DNA from: JANSWY01 sp965228955
GTDB taxonomy: Bacteria; Bacteroidota; Bacteroidia; Cytophagales; Cyclobacteriaceae
Direction of reading: 5' to 3'
DNA: 64,000 bases
Assembly: GCA_965228955.1 (NCBI GenBank)
Contig: OZ245848.1
Coordinates: 3,968,001-4,032,000, forward strand
A program made the position numbers and the translations under genes. The notes under the pieces are model-generated. The model had not been told where the DNA came from. It searched no databases and saw only the letters and a list, made by a program, of their open reading frames with translations. Shown piece by piece: positions 60,425 through 64,000 of the stretch (position 1 is the stretch's first letter; each line of letters starts with the position of its first letter).

Positions 60425-62991
60425 GTCAAAAGCCTCCCAAGTGGCCTTTGATGTTCTTCCGTTGGTTTTGTCGGGAGGACTCTGTAGAAGACATTGAGGG
60501 AGATCTGGTGGAAGGATTCTACAAAAGGGAGAAACGCAAAAAGCCTGCTAAACTCCTTTTATTCTTAGATGTACTTAAGCTCTTCCGGCCAGGTATTATT
60601 GGATTTACCGTCAATACTCAAAACAACAATTTCATCAGCATGCTTCAACATCATATCAAAACCTCCATTCGTAGTTTTGGAAGGCACAAAACTTCATTCT
60701 TTGTCAATTATATCGGTTTAATTGGTGGATTACTCACCATGCTATTTATCTATCTGTGGGTTGATCATGAAATGAAGGTGGACCAATTTCATGAGGACGG
60801 AGAAAGAATCTGCAGGTTGATCAATAACGGTGAAGCGGCCACTTTACTAAATACATCTCCAAGGTTTGCAAAAGAATTAAAGGAAGTGATTCCGGAGATT
60901 GAAATGATGGTAAATAGCTCCTGGGGACCAGTAGAATCAAGCTTAGCAGTCGGAGAAAGCTTTTATTCTGTAACAGGTGAATTCGGAAGTAAAGATTTCT
61001 TTAATCTGTTTTCCTATCCCCTTCTTAATGGTAATAAGGAACAAGCTCTTGATAAACCAAACTCTATCTTACTTTCTGAAAGCACAGCGCTAAGATTGTT
61101 TGGAAAGACTAATGTTGTAGGTAAATCTATTGATTGGAGATGGTTCAGTTTTGTTGAGCCTGTTGAGGTGTCAGGAGTATACAGAGACTTACCAAAAACG
61201 TCCTCATCTCAATTTGATTATGTGCTTTCATTTCAGGTTTTTGAGAAGAGATTCAAATCAAGAATTGATAGAGGAAATGCAAATGGCAGAACTTTCATCA
61301 AACTTTCAAAAGGAGCGAATATCGCTGCTGTTAATCAGAAAATATCCGATTATACTAAAAAGGCTTATCCAGAATATCAGGGAAAACCTGCGTTTCTAAT
61401 TAATTATGGTGACTATTATTTGAATAATGTTTATTCAGAAGGTAAACCATCTGGTGGTAGAATTCAAATGGTGAAATTGTTTGGTGCTATTGGGGTTTTG
61501 GTATTGATCATCGCATGTATCAATTTCATGAATTTATCTACCGCACGAGCAAGTTTAAGAGTTAAAGATATTGGTATAAGGAAAGTATTAGGTGCTCGAA
61601 GGAAAGCGTTAATCGCTCAGTTTTTAACCGAAGCTTGCTTAATCAGCCTATTCGCAGGTCTTACAGCCATATTGCTTCTATTCCTTTTACTACCTCAATT
61701 CAAACACGAGTTTGGTCACCACATTGAACTCTCTTTCTCAATACAACTGATATTAGCTTTCCTGGCAATTATCTTTTTTACAGGGTTTGTTTCCGGAAGT
61801 TATCCGGCCTTCTACCTTTCAAGGTTCAACCCATTGAACATTCTGAAAGGCCACTTCAAAACTTCTTCCCAAGATCTTTGGATTAGGAATGGATTGGTAG
61901 CGTTTCAATTCGCTGTTTCATTGATTCTGATTGTATCTGTATTAGTTATTTATCAGCAAATGGAATTCATTCAAAACAAAAGCCTGGGATACAATAGTGA
62001 ATACATAATAAACTTTGAAACCAGAGGACTGAACAGAGAAAAACAGAAGGCATTTTTGAATGAGGCAAAAATACTTCCAGGTGTCACTTATGCATCAGGG
62101 ATTTCTCATGCCTTATTTGGAGCACAAAAATCAGGAGCTAACATTAACTGGACTGGAAAGAATCCAGACGAACAAATCTGGTTTGAGTGGGGATTTGTTA
62201 ATTACGATATGTTGGAGTTGCTTGAGATTCCGATTTTGGAAGGTCGCTATTTTTCTAAGCAGTTTGGAAATGAAAACTCTAAGGTTGTAATCAATAAAGC
62301 AACTAAAGATTTATTAGGTTTTAAGTCTCCAATAGGCGAAAAAATAACAGTTGGAGAAACTGAATATGAGATTATTGGAGTGTCAAATGATTTCCATTTC
62401 CAATCATTACATGAAAAAATTAAACCCACATTTTTCTTACTAAACGAATCCTGGTCTATGAAATTAGCCTTAAAACTCAAGGCTAACAATCTACCTGAGA
62501 CTCTTAGGGAAGTAGATAAACTATACGCCAGTTTTGATCCAGGCTTTCTTTTTGAGTACTCGTTTCTTGATCAGGATCATATGCGGATGTATGAAACCGA
62601 GAAAAGAGTAACAACGCTTGCTAAATTTGCAGCTTTTCTGGCTATCATGATTTCTATTCTTGGACTATTTGGGTTGGTGAGTTTCATCATAGAAAGAAGA
62701 GCAAAAGAAATGGGTATCAGAAGAATTCTTGGAGCTACACCGGTTGCAGTGTTTATAGCATTAACAAGCAATTTTATTAAGCCTCTGCTATTTGCCATAA
62801 TCGTTGGAGTGATCACTTCTCTTTACTTTATTAAACAATGGCTGCAAGGTTTCGCTTATCAAATTGAGTTAAAGTGGTGGTATTTTGCAATGGCTGTTGC
62901 AACAATGATTTTACTTTCTCTGGCGACATCTATTTCTCAGATCTTAAAAGTGATTTTTACTAATCCTGTAAATGCCTTAAGAGACGAATAG
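60421..62991 (+). CDS. ATPase-less MacB/FtsX-type permease with prefix domain (paralogue 7 of 8)
   Basis: 856 residues, the shortest complete member. Prefix PPKWPLMFFRWFCREDSVEDIEGDLVEGF, then a basic stretch KREKRKKPAK and VLKLFRPGI, shared with paralogue 8. Coupling motifs are VKDIGIRKVLGARRKAL and AKEMGIRRILGATPVAVFIAL, the second carrying MGIRR instead of IGIRK; the end is NPVNALRDE. It is coupled to PadR copy 5 by a 4-bp overlap and lies 4 bp before paralogue 8. Confidence 0.93.
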   Translation: MSQKPPKWPLMFFRWFCREDSVEDIEGDLVEGFYKREKRKKPAKLLLFLDVLKLFRPGIIGFTVNTQNNNFISMLQHHIKTSIRSFGRHKTSFFVNYIGLIGGLLTMLFIYLWVDHEMKVDQFHEDGERICRLINNGEAATLLNTSPRFAKELKEVIPEIEMMVNSSWGPVESSLAVGESFYSVTGEFGSKDFFNLFSYPLLNGNKEQALDKPNSILLSESTALRLFGKTNVVGKSIDWRWFSFVEPVEVSGVYRDLPKTSSSQFDYVLSFQVFEKRFKSRIDRGNANGRTFIKLSKGANIAAVNQKISDYTKKAYPEYQGKPAFLINYGDYYLNNVYSEGKPSGGRIQMVKLFGAIGVLVLIIACINFMNLSTARASLRVKDIGIRKVLGARRKALIAQFLTEACLISLFAGLTAILLLFLLLPQFKHEFGHHIELSFSIQLILAFLAIIFFTGFVSGSYPAFYLSRFNPLNILKGHFKTSSQDLWIRNGLVAFQFAVSLILIVSVLVIYQQMEFIQNKSLGYNSEYIINFETRGLNREKQKAFLNEAKILPGVTYASGISHALFGAQKSGANINWTGKNPDEQIWFEWGFVNYDMLELLEIPILEGRYFSKQFGNENSKVVINKATKDLLGFKSPIGEKITVGETEYEIIGVSNDFHFQSLHEKIKPTFFLLNESWSMKLALKLKANNLPETLREVDKLYASFDPGFLFEYSFLDQDHMRMYETEKRVTTLAKFAAFLAIMISILGLFGLVSFIIERRAKEMGIRRILGATPVAVFIALTSNFIKPLLFAIIVGVITSLYFIKQWLQGFAYQIELKWWYFAMAVATMILLSLATSISQILKVIFTNPVNALRDE

Positions 62992-62995
62992 CAAT

Positions 62996-64000
62996 ATGAA
63001 ATCTACTCCTCCAAAATGGCCGATTAAATTCTTCCGATGGTATTGCAAGAAAGATTTTGCTGATGATATTGAGGGAGATTTAGTTGAGCACTTTCATCAT
63101 AGGCAGAAAAAGAATAAGCCCGCCAAATTGCTTCTGATATTAGATGTATTCAGGTTATTCAGACCAGGAATTGTTAGCCTCCCAATTAATATTACCAATA
63201 AAAATACAATCAGTATGTTTAGACATTTCCTTACAATTTCTCTTAGGAAAATTTGGAAAGAAAAGACCTTGTCATTCATCAACATATTTGGTTTGATAGT
63301 AGGGATCACTTCAGTGTTTCTGTTATCCAAATACATTGGTTTCCACCAAACTCGCGACAACTTCCAGGAGAACAAAGATCAAATATTCGCCATCCATCAG
63401 ACCCTCAATTCCAATGAGGTCTCCAACAAGCACAACAAAAGCACTTTCAATGGAGTAGCTCCAATATTGAAGGAAAAATTTGCTGAAGTGAAAGGTATGT
63501 CGAGATATATCACCACTGCTGAAGCATTATTCTTAACTAAAAGCCCAGATGGCACAATTCAAAAGTATAATGAAAACAAAATTGTCGAAGTAGATCAAGA
63601 TTTTTTACAAATGATCACACTGGACTTTGTTGGTGGAGATCCTTCTACAGCATTGTTAGAACCAAACACAATGGTTGTATCCAGCTCATTTGCCAAAAAG
63701 TACTTCGGTGAGGAAAACCCCATTGGAAAGACTATCACATCCAAAAAAAGATGGGGATCAAAAACTGATTGGCGAATTACAGGAGTATTTACCGATTACC
63801 CAAAACGCTCAATTTTCAGATTTGATGCTCTTCAATCACTGACCAATAAAGAATTTGAAGTTAGTAGTCAGGATTGGAATTATCCCTTTTTCAAAAGCTA
63901 TCTATTTGTTGATAATAAGGTAGATCTAAAAGAGCTAGAGACGAAAATGAGTTCCGCCATCAACTCTTTTGAAGGAATGCAAAATGAAGGGAAAACCGTT
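62996..64000 (+). CDS. ATPase-less MacB/FtsX-type permease with prefix domain (paralogue 8 of 8), 3'-truncated by the window edge
   Basis: The first 335 codons are visible, open to the last base. Prefix PPKWPIKFFRWYCKKDFADDIEGDLVEHF, linker RQKKNKPAKLLLILDVFRLFRPGI, then a first helix (FINIFGLIVGITSVFLLSKYIG) and most of the first MacB-like periplasmic domain (SSSFAKKYFGEENPIGKTI). It is the tandem partner of paralogue 7, 4 bp after its stop. Whether further permeases follow cannot be seen here. Confidence 0.92.
   Translation, partial: MKSTPPKWPIKFFRWYCKKDFADDIEGDLVEHFHHRQKKNKPAKLLLILDVFRLFRPGIVSLPINITNKNTISMFRHFLTISLRKIWKEKTLSFINIFGLIVGITSVFLLSKYIGFHQTRDNFQENKDQIFAIHQTLNSNEVSNKHNKSTFNGVAPILKEKFAEVKGMSRYITTAEALFLTKSPDGTIQKYNENKIVEVDQDFLQMITLDFVGGDPSTALLEPNTMVVSSSFAKKYFGEENPIGKTITSKKRWGSKTDWRITGVFTDYPKRSIFRFDALQSLTNKEFEVSSQDWNYPFFKSYLFVDNKVDLKELETKMSSAINSFEGMQNEGKTV

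Noticed and set aside
35354..64000. Permease array as a lantibiotic or bacteriocin cluster
   Set aside because: No precursor peptide, modification enzyme, peptidase or ABC ATPase gene was found among or beside the permeases.

Overview
The window is a stretch of chromosome from a member of the Bacteroidota, most likely a marine or free-living Cytophagales-type bacterium. Evidence: AT-rich coding DNA; the acpP-fabF-rnc and IPExxxVDY-pyk neighbourhoods; secreted proteins ending in type IX secretion (T9SS) sorting domains; SprB-like repeats; a PorV/PorQ-like barrel; DUF6090; TAnnTTTG-type -7 promoter boxes; and few Shine-Dalgarno sites. No rRNA, tRNA, CRISPR array, transposase or phage gene was seen.

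Layout. 1-14.6 kb is core metabolism and signalling: the 3' part of ATP-dependent pfkA, miaA, a large PAS/GAF hybrid histidine kinase with a stand-alone receiver, a PhnP-like metallo-hydrolase, an NFACT (RqcH-like) protein, pyk with its IPExxxVDY neighbour, the acpP-fabF-rnc-nadE run, and yidD. 14.7-30 kb is mostly cell envelope and secretion: an Omp85-type barrel, a MORN-repeat protein, a PorV/PorQ-like barrel, a helix-hairpin-helix barrel protein, a pirin, a large T9SS-type endonuclease I with duplicated lamin-tail/Ig modules, a quinone-oxidoreductase-like enzyme and an FG-GAP/ASPIC protein. 29.8-35.3 kb holds two acetyltransferases (one resembling AAC(3)-I), a YHYH-MORN-SCO lipoprotein cluster, a DUF6090 protein, and an ECF sigma factor with a membrane partner.

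35.3-64 kb is dominated by a striking array: eight paralogous, ATPase-less MacB/FtsX-type permeases of about 860-890 residues, each with an N-terminal prefix domain (PPK...EGDL), and five PadR regulators, each directly upstream of a permease with a gap of 1-3 bp or a 4-bp overlap. Upstream of the PadR genes lie repeated operator-like elements of two classes: TTTGTnnnACAA for the first three and ACTACATTT..GTAAATAT for the other two. One divergent permease-PadR/PadR-permease module is bracketed by two copies of a heptamer-built palindrome. The array is interrupted by ordinary genes at 53.4-60 kb: a GCS2-CBS fusion, a CarboxypepD_reg-like protein, an acetyl-CoA hydrolase/transferase, a GNAT and a PLP decarboxylase. 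It runs off the right edge in an eighth, partial permease.

How it works together (inference): each PadR probably represses its own promoter and the permease(s) behind it, and releases them on a ligand, probably membrane or antimicrobial stress. No ABC ATPase is encoded here, so the permeases must borrow one in trans or act without one. This array is the best candidate in the window for an under-described system.
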